Assembly (NCBI RefSeq): GCF_014385195.1
Contig: NZ_JACRTG010000018.1
Location: 186,001-250,000, forward strand
Length of the DNA stretch: 64,000 bases
Direction of reading: 5' to 3'
Source: Paratissierella segnis
GTDB lineage: Bacteria; Bacillota; Clostridia; Tissierellales; Tissierellaceae
Part shown: positions 45,672 to 54,694 of the stretch, piece by piece
How the letters are laid out: each line of letters opens with the position of its first letter
Numbering within the stretch: the first letter of the stretch is position 1
Position numbers and translations under genes: made by a program
The notes under the pieces: model-generated
What the model saw: only the letters and a program-made list of their open reading frames with translations
Database searches by the model: none
What the model was told of the DNA's origin: nothing

Positions 45672-46538
45672 ATGATAAGCGTAATAGGAATAGGCGATAA
45701 TGTATGCGATAAATATATACACTTAAATAAGATGTATCCAGGTGGACAAGCTTTAAATTTTGCGGTGTTCAGTAAAATGCTGGGCATAAATTCTGCATAT
45801 ATGGGTGTCTTTGGCAATGACAAAGTGGGAGAACATATAATAACTACATTAGATAAAATAGGCGTTGATATTTCTCATTGTAGACATTTTGAAGGCGAAA
45901 ATGGTTATGCAGTGGTCGATTTAGTTCAAGGCGAAAGGGTTTTCGTCAAAAGTAACAAAGGCGGAGTTTTAAGATTAAATCCATTGGAATTTTCAACAGA
46001 AGATCTTGAGTATTTAAAGAATTTTCAAGTTATTCATACAAGTAACAATAGCTACATAGACTCCCAATTAGAAACATTGGCATCCTTAGGCTCCACTTTA
46101 TCATATGATTTCTCTACCTCATGGAGGGATGATCAAAGAACAAAGGATATTTGTAAACATGTTAATTTTGCATTTATGTCTTGTCCTAATCTAAATGAAG
46201 AAGAAATAAAAAATCAACTATTTATTGCACATAATTTTGGAACAGAAATTGTAGTTGCAACAAGGGGCAATGAAGGTGCTATCATATATGATGGCAATAT
46301 GTTTTTTGAGTCTAAACCTAAAAAAGTTAATGCGATCGATACTTTAGGAGCAGGTGATTCTTTTGCTACTACTTTTCTAACTTCATTTATACTTGATATT
46401 GGAAAAGATTTAGGGAAGGAAATGGATAAAAATAAATATGAAGGATTAGTTTATATTTGCTTAGATAAAGCTAATAAAATAGCCTCACAAACTTGTATGG
46501 TATTTGGGGCATTTGGTCATGGAACAAATATATCATGA
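45672..46538 (+). CDS. PfkB-family kinase, fructoselysine 6-kinase (FrlD)-like
   Basis: Ribokinase-fold sugar kinase, 288 residues. It opens VIGIGDNVCDKYIHLNKMYPGGQALNFAVF, close to the start of FrlD (IGDNCVDIY...GGNAVNVAVY). DTLGAGDSFATTF near residue 225 holds the catalytic Asp and anion hole. Other FrlD-like blocks are ISHCR, YDFSTSWRDD and FAFMSCPN. The likely reaction is phosphorylation of C6 of a fructosyl-amine. A FrlB-like deglycase four genes on supports this. Strong AGGAGG site. Confidence 0.82.
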   Translation: MISVIGIGDNVCDKYIHLNKMYPGGQALNFAVFSKMLGINSAYMGVFGNDKVGEHIITTLDKIGVDISHCRHFEGENGYAVVDLVQGERVFVKSNKGGVLRLNPLEFSTEDLEYLKNFQVIHTSNNSYIDSQLETLASLGSTLSYDFSTSWRDDQRTKDICKHVNFAFMSCPNLNEEEIKNQLFIAHNFGTEIVVATRGNEGAIIYDGNMFFESKPKKVNAIDTLGAGDSFATTFLTSFILDIGKDLGKEMDKNKYEGLVYICLDKANKIASQTCMVFGAFGHGTNIS

Positions 46539-46563
46539 TTAAAGATGATAAGGAGGCAATATT

Positions 46564-48645
46564 ATGGGATATATGATAGGCGTAGATGTTGGCGGTACAT
46601 TTACGGACTTTACGGTATTTAGTACGAAAGATAAAAGATTGATACATTATAAGCAGAGTTCTACACCGGAAGATCCATCTAAATCAATAGTTAGTGGTAT
46701 TAAGAACATTTTAGAAAAAGAGAACATCAATCCAAAAGAGGTATTCTATTTAGCACATGGAACAACTGTTGCTACAAATGCTTTAATAGAAAAAAAGGGA
46801 GCGAGAATCGGACTAATAACTACAATGGGATTCAAGGATCTAATGGAAATAGGAAATCAAAAAAGGCCATCATTATATGATTTATTAAAACAAAAACCTG
46901 AAAGTCTTATACCATCTGGTTTAAAGTGTGAAGTTGAGGAACGTATCATGCACGATGGTACAATAAAAAAACCATTAGATGAAGATATGGTGAGAGAAGT
47001 TGTCTTGTTTTTAAAAAAACAAGGTGTTAAAGGGATTGCTGTTTGTACATTATTTTCATTTATTAATCCAATTCATGAGATGAAAATTAAAAAAATAATT
47101 GAAGAAATAGACCCGGAATTATATGTTACAGCATCACATGATTTAGTAAGAGAGTTTAGAGAATTCCCCAGAATGAGCACTACTGTTTTAAATACGTACT
47201 TAGGACCGGTTATGAAAGGCTATGTTAACAATTTCCAAAATTCTATCAAAGAAGCAGGTATAGATGTTATGCCATATGTCACACAATCTAATGGTTCTAT
47301 AATATCCATATCAGAGACTATAGATAGTCCTATAAAAACAGCTTTATCAGGACCAAGTGCCGGGGTTGTTGGTGCATCCTATTTAGGTAAATTATTGGGA
47401 ATCGATAAAATAATAACATTTGATATGGGAGGGACTAGTGCAGACATTAGTCTTATAGAAAATGGTCAATTAAAGGTTTCTCATGATAGATATGTTGAAG
47501 GCTATCCAGCAAGAATTCCTATGATAGATATTGTAGCAGTCGGTGCAGGCGGAGGGTCTATAGCATATATAGACGAGGGTGGTGCTCTAAAGGTTGGACC
47601 ATCTAGTGCAGGTGCAGATCCTGGACCAGCATGTTACAAGAGAGGCGGAGAAAATCCAACAGTCACAGATGCAAATATTGTACTTGGGAAATTAAATCAG
47701 AAAAAAATCCTAGGTGGAAGAATGGAAGTTGATTTGCAACTAGCAAAGGAAGCTATAAAAAAGGAAATAACAAACAAATCAACATTAGATATTGAAGATA
47801 GTGCTGCAGGAATTATATCAGTTGTTAATTCAAATATGATTAGAGCAATTCGAGTCGTTTCTGTAGAAAAAGGTTATGATGCTAGAGAATTCACTCTTAT
47901 GGCATTTGGCGGAGCAGGACCTTTACATGCATGTGAAATTGCAAAAGGTCTTGGAATAAATAAAGTATTATTACCTCATTCACCCGGAACTTTATGTTCA
48001 CTTGGATTATTAATGGCTGATACTAGGTTTGACTTTAGTTTATCAAAAATAATGTTGGCCGATGATGAGAATATTGATGAGGTTAATAGTATATTTTGCG
48101 CATTAACAAAAGATGGAAATGATATGTTATGTAATGAATCAATTCCAAATGAAAATAGAGAATTTGAATATGTCATTGATTGTAGATATGAGCGACAAAA
48201 TTATGAGATACCAATAAGAATTTCATCTGGACATTTAGATAGTGAATCTATCAACAAGCTAAAAGAAAGGTTTCATGATGAACACAATAGATTATATGGT
48301 TATTCAGATATAAATAAGAACATTCAAATGGTAAATTATCGATTAGGAGCTATTGGAATAATTGATAAACCAAATCTAGAACCACTTCCATTAGACGCAA
48401 ATTCATTGTCACCAAAGGCAATTGAAAATAGACAAGTTAGATTTGAAGGATGCAAAAAATATGTAGATACTGCCATTTATAGTAGAGATGATATACCTGT
48501 TGGGTGTAAGCTTTATGGACCCGCTATTATAGAGCAAATGGATTCAACTTCTATAATTCCACCAGGATGGATGGCATACAATGATCCATATTTGAACCTT
48601 ATTGTTACATTTGAAGGAGTGGAAGGAGTGGAAGAAAATGAATAG
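46564..48645 (+). CDS. hyuA: Hydantoinase/5-oxoprolinase family subunit A
   Basis: ATP-dependent cyclic-amide hydrolase subunit, 693 residues. The N-terminal ASKHA-like domain has GVDVGGTFTDFTVFS (5-19) and HGTTVATNALIEKKGARIGLITT; later GPSAGVVGA, TFDMGGTSADISL and VGAGGGSIAYID are typical of HyuA. With HyuB it opens hydantoins, N-methylhydantoin or 5-oxoproline using ATP. Its end overlaps hyuB by 8 bases. In an operon with a fructosamine kinase and deglycase, the cyclic substrate may come from the freed amino acid, such as pyroglutamate. Confidence 0.92.
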   Translation: MGYMIGVDVGGTFTDFTVFSTKDKRLIHYKQSSTPEDPSKSIVSGIKNILEKENINPKEVFYLAHGTTVATNALIEKKGARIGLITTMGFKDLMEIGNQKRPSLYDLLKQKPESLIPSGLKCEVEERIMHDGTIKKPLDEDMVREVVLFLKKQGVKGIAVCTLFSFINPIHEMKIKKIIEEIDPELYVTASHDLVREFREFPRMSTTVLNTYLGPVMKGYVNNFQNSIKEAGIDVMPYVTQSNGSIISISETIDSPIKTALSGPSAGVVGASYLGKLLGIDKIITFDMGGTSADISLIENGQLKVSHDRYVEGYPARIPMIDIVAVGAGGGSIAYIDEGGALKVGPSSAGADPGPACYKRGGENPTVTDANIVLGKLNQKKILGGRMEVDLQLAKEAIKKEITNKSTLDIEDSAAGIISVVNSNMIRAIRVVSVEKGYDAREFTLMAFGGAGPLHACEIAKGLGINKVLLPHSPGTLCSLGLLMADTRFDFSLSKIMLADDENIDEVNSIFCALTKDGNDMLCNESIPNENREFEYVIDCRYERQNYEIPIRISSGHLDSESINKLKERFHDEHNRLYGYSDINKNIQMVNYRLGAIGIIDKPNLEPLPLDANSLSPKAIENRQVRFEGCKKYVDTAIYSRDDIPVGCKLYGPAIIEQMDSTSIIPPGWMAYNDPYLNLIVTFEGVEGVEENE

Positions 48646-50383
48646 AAAAGTGGATGCAATTACTATTGAAATAATTGGAAACTTACTCTTATCAATTGCG
48701 GAAGAAATGGGATATGTAATTATTAGAAGTGCATATTCTACCAATATCAAAGAAAGAAGAGACCTATCCACAGCAGTATTTGATTGTGATGGGAATATGG
48801 TCTCACAGGCTGAACATGTGGCTATGCACTTAGGTTCATTATTGGGTATAGTTGAAGAAGTTTTTAAAAAATATGATAAAGAAAGCATAAGACCTGGAGA
48901 TATGTTTATAAGCAATGACCCTTATGGTGGAGGAGGAACGCACTTACCAGATATTACGATTGTAGCACCAGTATTTTCTGAAAATAGGTTGATTGGATGG
49001 GTTGCAAATTTAGCTCATCATAGTGATGTAGGGGGTAAAGTTCCTGGCTCAACATCAGGAGATGCAAATAGCATATTCCAAGAAGGCTTGAAAATACCAA
49101 TTGTCAAAGTATGTGAAAATAATGAAGTTAATATGGATATTATCAATATGGTAATGTCAAATAGTCGTATGCCTAATGAAAGGTATGGGGATTTGCAAGC
49201 TCAAATAGCCGCAAATCGTATTGGTATTAGAAGAATGCTTGACTCTTATAATAGATATGGAGAAGTTTTAATAGATAGTATGATAGAGTTACAACAATAC
49301 GCTTATAGAAAATTAAAATCAGGAATAGAAAAATTAAAAGATGGAGTATATGAGTTTGAAGATCATATGGATGATGCTGGAGCTGCATCACCTGATCCCA
49401 TACTAATACGTTTAAAAGTAACAATCAAAGGAGAAAATATGACATTGGATTTCTCTGGTACGAACAAACAAGTAAATGGACCTATAAATGTAACATATAA
49501 TGGGCTATTAGCAACAGTTTTCTATTCATTAAAAGCTTTAATAGATCCAACTGCACCTTCTAACGCTGGTATCTATAGAGCGTTTGATGTTATCTGTGAA
49601 AAAGGACTAATTATAAATTCTGAACAACCTGCACCTGTTGGAGCTAGAATTGATACTTGTCAAAGAGTAGCAGATGTTATATTTGGAGCATTATCTAAAG
49701 TTATACCGGATAGAGCCATGGGTTGTTGCAATAGTACAGTAACATCAGCTATTTTTTCAGGTAATGATCCTAAAGATAAAGACGTTTTTTATGTATATTT
49801 AGAGACAATAGCAGGAGGCTCAGGTGCAACAAGGGATTATGATGGATTAAGTGGTGTACAGGTCCATATGACCAATACATCAAACTTACCAGTAGAAGCA
49901 CTTGAAATGGAATTTCCTCTGATTACAGTAAATAAATATGAACTTCGAACAGATAGTGGAGGTGCGGGAGAAAAGCGTGGCGGTTTAGGAATACTAAGAG
50001 AATTTGAAATTCAATATAACGATATAAAATATACTGGATTGGGAGACAGACATATTTTTGCACCATGGGGTATCGAGGGTGGTAAAGAAGGTAGTTGTGG
50101 TATGTACGAATATATCCCTAAAAATGGAAAGATAAGAAAACTACCATCTAAATGTACAGATATTCCATTATCAAAAGGAGACATAATAAGGGTTTATACA
50201 CCAGGATCAGGGGGATATGGAGACCCATATAAGAGAGATGTGAAAAAAGTCTTAGCTGATGTTATCGAGTCAAAAGTTTCAATAGAAAAAGCAAAAGAAG
50301 ATTATGGAGTAATTATAGAAAAAGTAAATGAAAATTTTGTTGTAAACAATACTAAGACAAAAGAACTTAGAGAAAAGTGCTAA
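48638..50383 (+). CDS. hyuB: Hydantoinase/5-oxoprolinase family subunit B
   Basis: Partner subunit, 581 residues. It shows the HyuB blocks SIAEEMGYVIIRSAYSTNIKERRDLSTAVFD, NDPYGGGGTHLPDI, the HHSDVGGKVPGS region and LRTDSGGAGEKRGGLGI. ATG 48638 overlaps the end of hyuA (ATGAATAG). HyuA and HyuB act together as one enzyme. The pair has more than one reported cyclic-amide substrate, so sequence alone does not give the specificity. Confidence 0.92.
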   Translation: MNRKVDAITIEIIGNLLLSIAEEMGYVIIRSAYSTNIKERRDLSTAVFDCDGNMVSQAEHVAMHLGSLLGIVEEVFKKYDKESIRPGDMFISNDPYGGGGTHLPDITIVAPVFSENRLIGWVANLAHHSDVGGKVPGSTSGDANSIFQEGLKIPIVKVCENNEVNMDIINMVMSNSRMPNERYGDLQAQIAANRIGIRRMLDSYNRYGEVLIDSMIELQQYAYRKLKSGIEKLKDGVYEFEDHMDDAGAASPDPILIRLKVTIKGENMTLDFSGTNKQVNGPINVTYNGLLATVFYSLKALIDPTAPSNAGIYRAFDVICEKGLIINSEQPAPVGARIDTCQRVADVIFGALSKVIPDRAMGCCNSTVTSAIFSGNDPKDKDVFYVYLETIAGGSGATRDYDGLSGVQVHMTNTSNLPVEALEMEFPLITVNKYELRTDSGGAGEKRGGLGILREFEIQYNDIKYTGLGDRHIFAPWGIEGGKEGSCGMYEYIPKNGKIRKLPSKCTDIPLSKGDIIRVYTPGSGGYGDPYKRDVKKVLADVIESKVSIEKAKEDYGVIIEKVNENFVVNNTKTKELREKC

Positions 50384-50436
50384 AGCTTCTTTTGAAAACA
50401 TTTACTAAATAAAAATGAGGGGGAGAATAATTCGTA

Positions 50437-51408
50437 ATGGAAATTACTAATATCATATCGGAAATCAAAGAAAAAATTGATCGTAGGGGTGGTTTAAAAG
50501 CAGTTTATTTTGTAGGATTAGGTGGATCCCTAGCAGCAATCTATCCAGGGAAATATTTACTAACTGATGAAGCTAAGAATTTTGGAGTTTTTTCATATAC
50601 TAGTAATGAATTTATCTATTCAAACCCAAAAAGCTTAGATGAAAGATGTATTTGTATACTTTGTTCTCTAAAAGGAACTGAAGAGACAGTAGAAGCTGTA
50701 AAACATGCTAATAAATCTGGTGCTATTACTATTTCCATGACTGGGTCAGATGACACAGAAATGGCAAAATTAGGGCAATATCAGGTTATATACTCTAATG
50801 GTGATAATCAAATATATTCTAAATCCAATCAATCAAATTCTTTAAGATTAGCTTTTGAAATCCTAAAACAATTTGAAAATTACAAGTATTATAATGAAGC
50901 AATGGATGCTTTCACAAAATTAGATGATATCTTTGTAGATGCGAAGAAAAAATTTACAGAAAAGGCAATTAAATTCGCTCTGGATTACAAGGACGAGGAT
51001 ATGTTTTATATAATGGCTAGTGGACCTTGTTGGGGAACTGGTTATTCAATGGCATATTGTCATTTGATGGAAATGCAATGGAAAAATGCGTCAGTAATTC
51101 ATAGTGGAGAATTTTTTCAGGGACCTTTTGAAATTACCGATGAAAAACCGGTGATGATCTTAATAAAAAGCATAGGAAAGACAAGATACCTAGATGAAAG
51201 AGTGGAGAGGTTTTTAAATAAATTTGCTAATAAGGTGTTTATTTTGGATGCAAAAGATACTAAATTAGATTTAATAGATAAGAATGTAAGTGAATATTTT
51301 ACTTCTGTTATAATGTTGCCAATAGAAAGATATACTATTTCCAAAATGGCAAACATGAGAAATCATTCCATGAATAAAAGACGTTACATGTGGCAATTAG
51401 ATTATTAA
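50437..51408 (+). CDS. SIS-domain deglycase, FrlB-like
   Basis: Sugar-phosphate isomerase-fold protein, 323 residues, with two SIS domains. VYFVGLGGSLAAIYP near 24-38 and SLKGTEETVEAVKHANKSGAITISMT near 88-110 form the first; MASGPCWGTGYSMAYCHLMEMQWKNASVIHSGEFFQGPFEI in the second holds the conserved SGEF...GP segment of FrlB. The C-terminal NKRRYMWQLDY is also like FrlB (ERRYYGGLVEY). FrlB splits fructoselysine 6-phosphate into glucose 6-phosphate and lysine; an analogous reaction is likely here. Confidence 0.82.
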   Translation: MEITNIISEIKEKIDRRGGLKAVYFVGLGGSLAAIYPGKYLLTDEAKNFGVFSYTSNEFIYSNPKSLDERCICILCSLKGTEETVEAVKHANKSGAITISMTGSDDTEMAKLGQYQVIYSNGDNQIYSKSNQSNSLRLAFEILKQFENYKYYNEAMDAFTKLDDIFVDAKKKFTEKAIKFALDYKDEDMFYIMASGPCWGTGYSMAYCHLMEMQWKNASVIHSGEFFQGPFEITDEKPVMILIKSIGKTRYLDERVERFLNKFANKVFILDAKDTKLDLIDKNVSEYFTSVIMLPIERYTISKMANMRNHSMNKRRYMWQLDY

Positions 51409-51427
51409 AATGATATACTATCTAATA

Positions 51428-51770
51428 GTGGGAGCTGCGAAACAGCATACAAATGTGTGCCGTTTCCTCTTGAAAACGGAATAAACTCGTTTTCAATGGT
51501 AAGCTATTAACATATAATAGGAAAGTCTTACAAAGTAATACTAACCAGTAGCCTGTACCGAGTCCTTGGAGTCGAAACGGGAACACTAGATTTAAGCGTA
51601 GGATATGGAGTAAACGAGCAAGATAAGTAAACATACTAGCAGTAAGAATCAGCTTGTTTTATAGATGATTTAAATATGGCGTTAAGAGTCACATTCCTAA
51701 ATAGGGCACGTACGGTTCTGTAATGGAGCATGAGCGGTGACGCCTATACTTACTCGAGGATAGAATCTAA
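51428..51770 (+). mobile_element. Group II intron remnant, ORF-less and broken
   Basis: The stretch begins GTGGGAGCTGCGAAACAGC, and CCTGTACCGAGTCC, GGAACACTAGATTTAAGCG and GGATATGGAGTAAACGAGC follow in the style of bacterial group II domain I. Near the end, GCACGTACGGTTCTG is the 3' half of domain V, and GAGCATGAGCGGTGACGC is domain VI-like. The matching 5' half of domain V and the reverse transcriptase are absent, so it should not splice. It fills the gap between the deglycase and GntR 2. End points are approximate. Confidence 0.7.
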
Positions 51771-51788
51771 GCGTTAGTAGGTGATGAA

Positions 51789-52496
51789 ATGCTAAAAAAT
51801 AACAATGCAGTTCCACTCTATCACCAATTGGCTGATATAATAAGAGAGCAGATATTGATGCAGGAATATAAACAGGGGGATAGATTACCATCAGAAAGGC
51901 AATTTGCTAAGGAATATAACGTTAGTGTTATAACATCAAGAAAAGCTTTAAGCAAGTTAGAGGAAGAAGGTTTAATCGAAAGAATACAAGGTAAAGGTAC
52001 ATTTGTTGCAATAAAAAAATACAATCGCAACCTCAGTAAATTTGTAAGTTTTACTGAAATGTGTAAAAGTATAGGAGTCAAACCTGGATCTAAGGAAATT
52101 GAAAAAAAAATAATTGTTCCTGATCAAAATATAGTAGTAAAATTAGAAATACCAGTTGATTCACAATCTGTTTATATTTCCAGATTAAGATATGTAGATA
52201 ATGAGCCGATGGTTATAGAGAAAAACTATTTTACTCTAGATTATGCATATTTGTTAAATCAGAATCTGGATAAATCATTATTTGAGATACTTAAAAATAA
52301 AAGTGGATTTGTAATAGTAGATTCACATAAGACTATAGAAATAGTCAGATCAAATATAGAAGAGTCTAACTTGTTAAATATACCAGTAAATAGTCCTATA
52401 ATTTTAATTGAGAGTATAGCTTATCTTAAAGAAGGAAAAGTTGGCTATGTCGGAAAACAACTTATTAATGGCGAAAGATTTAAATTAACTCTATAG
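51789..52496 (+). CDS. GntR/HutC-family regulator 2
   Basis: Transcription factor, 235 residues, paralogue of the protein at 44754-45482. HTH: VPLYHQLADIIREQI, SVITSRKALSKLEEEGLIERIQGKGTFV; UTRA domain from about 83 (SKFVSFTEMCKSIGVKPGS). Both proteins share the SFTEMC and VIEKNYF segments. It is the last gene of the island and lies after the intron remnant. ATG 51789 has AGGTG 6 bases upstream. It could act on the palindromes at 37141 or 45610. Confidence 0.92.
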   Translation: MLKNNNAVPLYHQLADIIREQILMQEYKQGDRLPSERQFAKEYNVSVITSRKALSKLEEEGLIERIQGKGTFVAIKKYNRNLSKFVSFTEMCKSIGVKPGSKEIEKKIIVPDQNIVVKLEIPVDSQSVYISRLRYVDNEPMVIEKNYFTLDYAYLLNQNLDKSLFEILKNKSGFVIVDSHKTIEIVRSNIEESNLLNIPVNSPIILIESIAYLKEGKVGYVGKQLINGERFKLTL

Positions 52497-52508
52497 AACA
52501 ATATAAAT

Positions 52509-52532
52509 AAAATCCCCATCTAACATATGAAT
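52509..52532 (+). repeat. Right copy of the 24-bp direct repeat
   Basis: Same sequence as 36183-36206 apart from one base (ATATGAAT here, ATACGAAT there). This copy forms the left arm of a complete terminator. Confidence 0.7.
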
Positions 52533-52556
52533 TTATGTTAGATGGGTTTCTTTTTT
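52515..52556 (+). terminator. Terminator at the right end of the island
   Basis: CCCATCTAACATA (52515-52527) pairs perfectly with TATGTTAGATGGG (52534-52546) around a 6-base loop, then TTTCTTTTTT. It ends the GntR 2 gene. Its left arm is shared with the mtlD 3' end. Confidence 0.88.
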
Positions 52557-52602
52557 AAAAAAAGTGGAATAATAAAGAGTAAACGTATTTAAGGAGGTCA
52601 AC

Positions 52603-53304
52603 ATGGATACAAGACTCTTTATTATTGCAGTTACACCTGCTGCTATAGGATTATCAGCAATATACCTTACAGATAGGGTTGATAGAGAACCTTTATATCT
52701 ATTATTGCTAACATATCTTTTTGGAGCACTATCGGTAATTCCATCCATAATAGTAGAAGAAATATTATCATATTTTAATGTTTTTCCCGGAGTATTTGGC
52801 GCATTCTATAATGCTTTTATAGTAGCGGGTCTGACGGAGGAATACTTTAAGCGCCTTGTTGTATTAAAATTACCATTTAAGACAGATTATTTTAACGAAA
52901 AGCTTGATGGAATTGTTTACGGTGTTTTTGCAGCATTAGGTTTTGCAACTGTTGAAAATATAATGTATGTTGTATTTACCTATACAAACAATCCATTTAT
53001 TGGGTTTTATAGGGGAATATTTTCAGTTCCAGCGCATGGTGTTTTTGGGGTAACTATGGGATATTATTTGTCATTGGCTAGATTTGATACTGATACCTCT
53101 AGGAAGAAAAGCTACAAATTTAAATCATTTTTGATGCCCGCTATTTTACATGGTATGTTTGACTTTATATTGATGGCTGATATACCGGAATTAACCATGT
53201 TATTTGTGCCCTATGTTATATTTATATGGTGGATTAATGAAAAGAAACTGTCAAGTTTTGTATATGATTCTAAAAGCAGAATAAGGATCAGAAGAAAAGA
53301 ATAG
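52603..53304 (+). CDS. PrsW-like intramembrane metalloprotease
   Basis: Polytopic membrane protein, 233 residues, about seven hydrophobic helices. The CAAX/PrsW-type active-site residues are visible: TEEYFKR (EExxK) near residue 77, VENIM in the next helix, HGVFGV near 147 and HGMFDF near 185. PrsW proteases start the site-1 cleavage of anti-sigma factors in B. subtilis (RsiW) and C. difficile. The target here is unknown; no anti-sigma gene is adjacent. It is first after the island and starts with AGGAGG. Confidence 0.85.
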   Translation: MDTRLFIIAVTPAAIGLSAIYLTDRVDREPLYLLLLTYLFGALSVIPSIIVEEILSYFNVFPGVFGAFYNAFIVAGLTEEYFKRLVVLKLPFKTDYFNEKLDGIVYGVFAALGFATVENIMYVVFTYTNNPFIGFYRGIFSVPAHGVFGVTMGYYLSLARFDTDTSRKKSYKFKSFLMPAILHGMFDFILMADIPELTMLFVPYVIFIWWINEKKLSSFVYDSKSRIRIRRKE

Positions 53305-53385
53305 TTAAGATTATATTGAAGTGAAGTATAAAGAAGGATAAAATAAAATTAGTTAGAGTTAAATTGGACAAGTTAAGGAGAAAGT

Positions 53386-54597
53386 ATGAAAAAGTTTTTC
53401 GTTTTATTAATTATAGTATCTTTGATTTTAGGTGGGATTTATTTAGAATTCAATAATCTGTTTGAATATAAAGAAGCTTCTGGAGGCTTAGAAGAAGAAA
53501 TTAACGATAAAGATATTGATATATTTGAACCCCATAAAGAGCCATCTACAAAGACCATAAGCATTTTAGGTGTTGGAGATATTATGTTTCATATGCCTCA
53601 GATAGCCTCTGCAAAGTTAGATGACAGAACATATGATTTTAATCCGCCATTTAAATATGTAAAAAAATATATAGAGGAAGCTGATATATCTATGGCAAAT
53701 TTTGAAACCGTTACAGCCGGAAATGCAGGAGGATTTAGCGGGTTTCCAAGGTTTAACAGCCCAACAGAAACCGTCTATGCATTGAAGGAAACCGGCTTTG
53801 ATATACTATCAACTGCCAACAATCATTGCTTGGATGGTGGTAAAAATGGGATAATATCTACTATTGAAAACATAGAAGATAATGGATTGAAAAATATTGG
53901 AACTTATAAGGATGATAACAAAGTCCTATTAATAGAAGAAGTAGGAGAAATCAAAATTGGGTTTTTATCCTATACTTTGGGTACAAATGGATTAGATAGC
54001 CTACTTACCAGCGATGAACTTGAATATATGGTAGATAGAGTTGATGATGAAAAGAAGATTAAGAAAGATATAGATACCTTAAAAGATGCACAAGTGGATT
54101 TAATTTTGGCATATATTCATTGGGGAACGGAATATCAAAATCAGTCCAATTCTTATCAAGAAAAACTAGGTAAAAAGATGGTGGAATGGGGAGTTAATAT
54201 AATACTAGGTAGTCATCCTCATGTAGTACAAAGATCTGAAATCATACAACATGATGGGAAAGACAATTATATAATTTATTCTATGGGAAATTTTTATTCA
54301 AACCAGAGATATGAGACTATAGGCAATCCATATACTGAAGATAGCGTTATGGTAAAATTTATAATAGAGAAAAATTTAGATAATAATGATACAATAATAA
54401 GGGATGTTGTCTATATGCCAACTTGGATTTATAGATATGTAGAAGATAATCAAATCAAATATTCGATATTGCCAATAGGGCCATCGGGAGCTGTCCCCAT
54501 TGAATTTTCCGCCGAACTTCCTGATAAGATCATAGAGAGAATAAAAAAATCTTATGCTGATACGATGAATACGCTGAATGAAAGTGAATTGAATTGA
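53386..54597 (+). CDS. CapA-family protein (poly-gamma-glutamate capsule/metallophosphatase fold)
   Basis: Secreted or anchored protein, 403 residues. The N-terminal helix (about 3-22) is a signal or anchor. The calcineurin-like CapA fold shows GVGDIMFHMPQ near 60, ANFETVTAG near 104, STANNHCLDGG near 145, YIHWGTEY near 244 and GSHPHVVQRSE near 278. CapA proteins occur in capsule synthesis operons, but capB and capC are absent here. As a single copy it may instead be a surface phosphoesterase. AAGGAG precedes the ATG. Confidence 0.85.
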   Translation: MKKFFVLLIIVSLILGGIYLEFNNLFEYKEASGGLEEEINDKDIDIFEPHKEPSTKTISILGVGDIMFHMPQIASAKLDDRTYDFNPPFKYVKKYIEEADISMANFETVTAGNAGGFSGFPRFNSPTETVYALKETGFDILSTANNHCLDGGKNGIISTIENIEDNGLKNIGTYKDDNKVLLIEEVGEIKIGFLSYTLGTNGLDSLLTSDELEYMVDRVDDEKKIKKDIDTLKDAQVDLILAYIHWGTEYQNQSNSYQEKLGKKMVEWGVNIILGSHPHVVQRSEIIQHDGKDNYIIYSMGNFYSNQRYETIGNPYTEDSVMVKFIIEKNLDNNDTIIRDVVYMPTWIYRYVEDNQIKYSILPIGPSGAVPIEFSAELPDKIIERIKKSYADTMNTLNESELN

Positions 54598-54694
54598 GTT
54601 TTATTTTTAAATTCTTTGTTCATTTACGATGAAAATTGTTATATAATAGTTATGTAATTATATTTAAAATTTATATGAGAGTATGTGGTAAACA

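Noticed and set aside
51428..51770. An active, self-splicing group II intron.
   Set aside because: The 5' half of domain V and the reverse transcriptase are missing, so it should be inactive.
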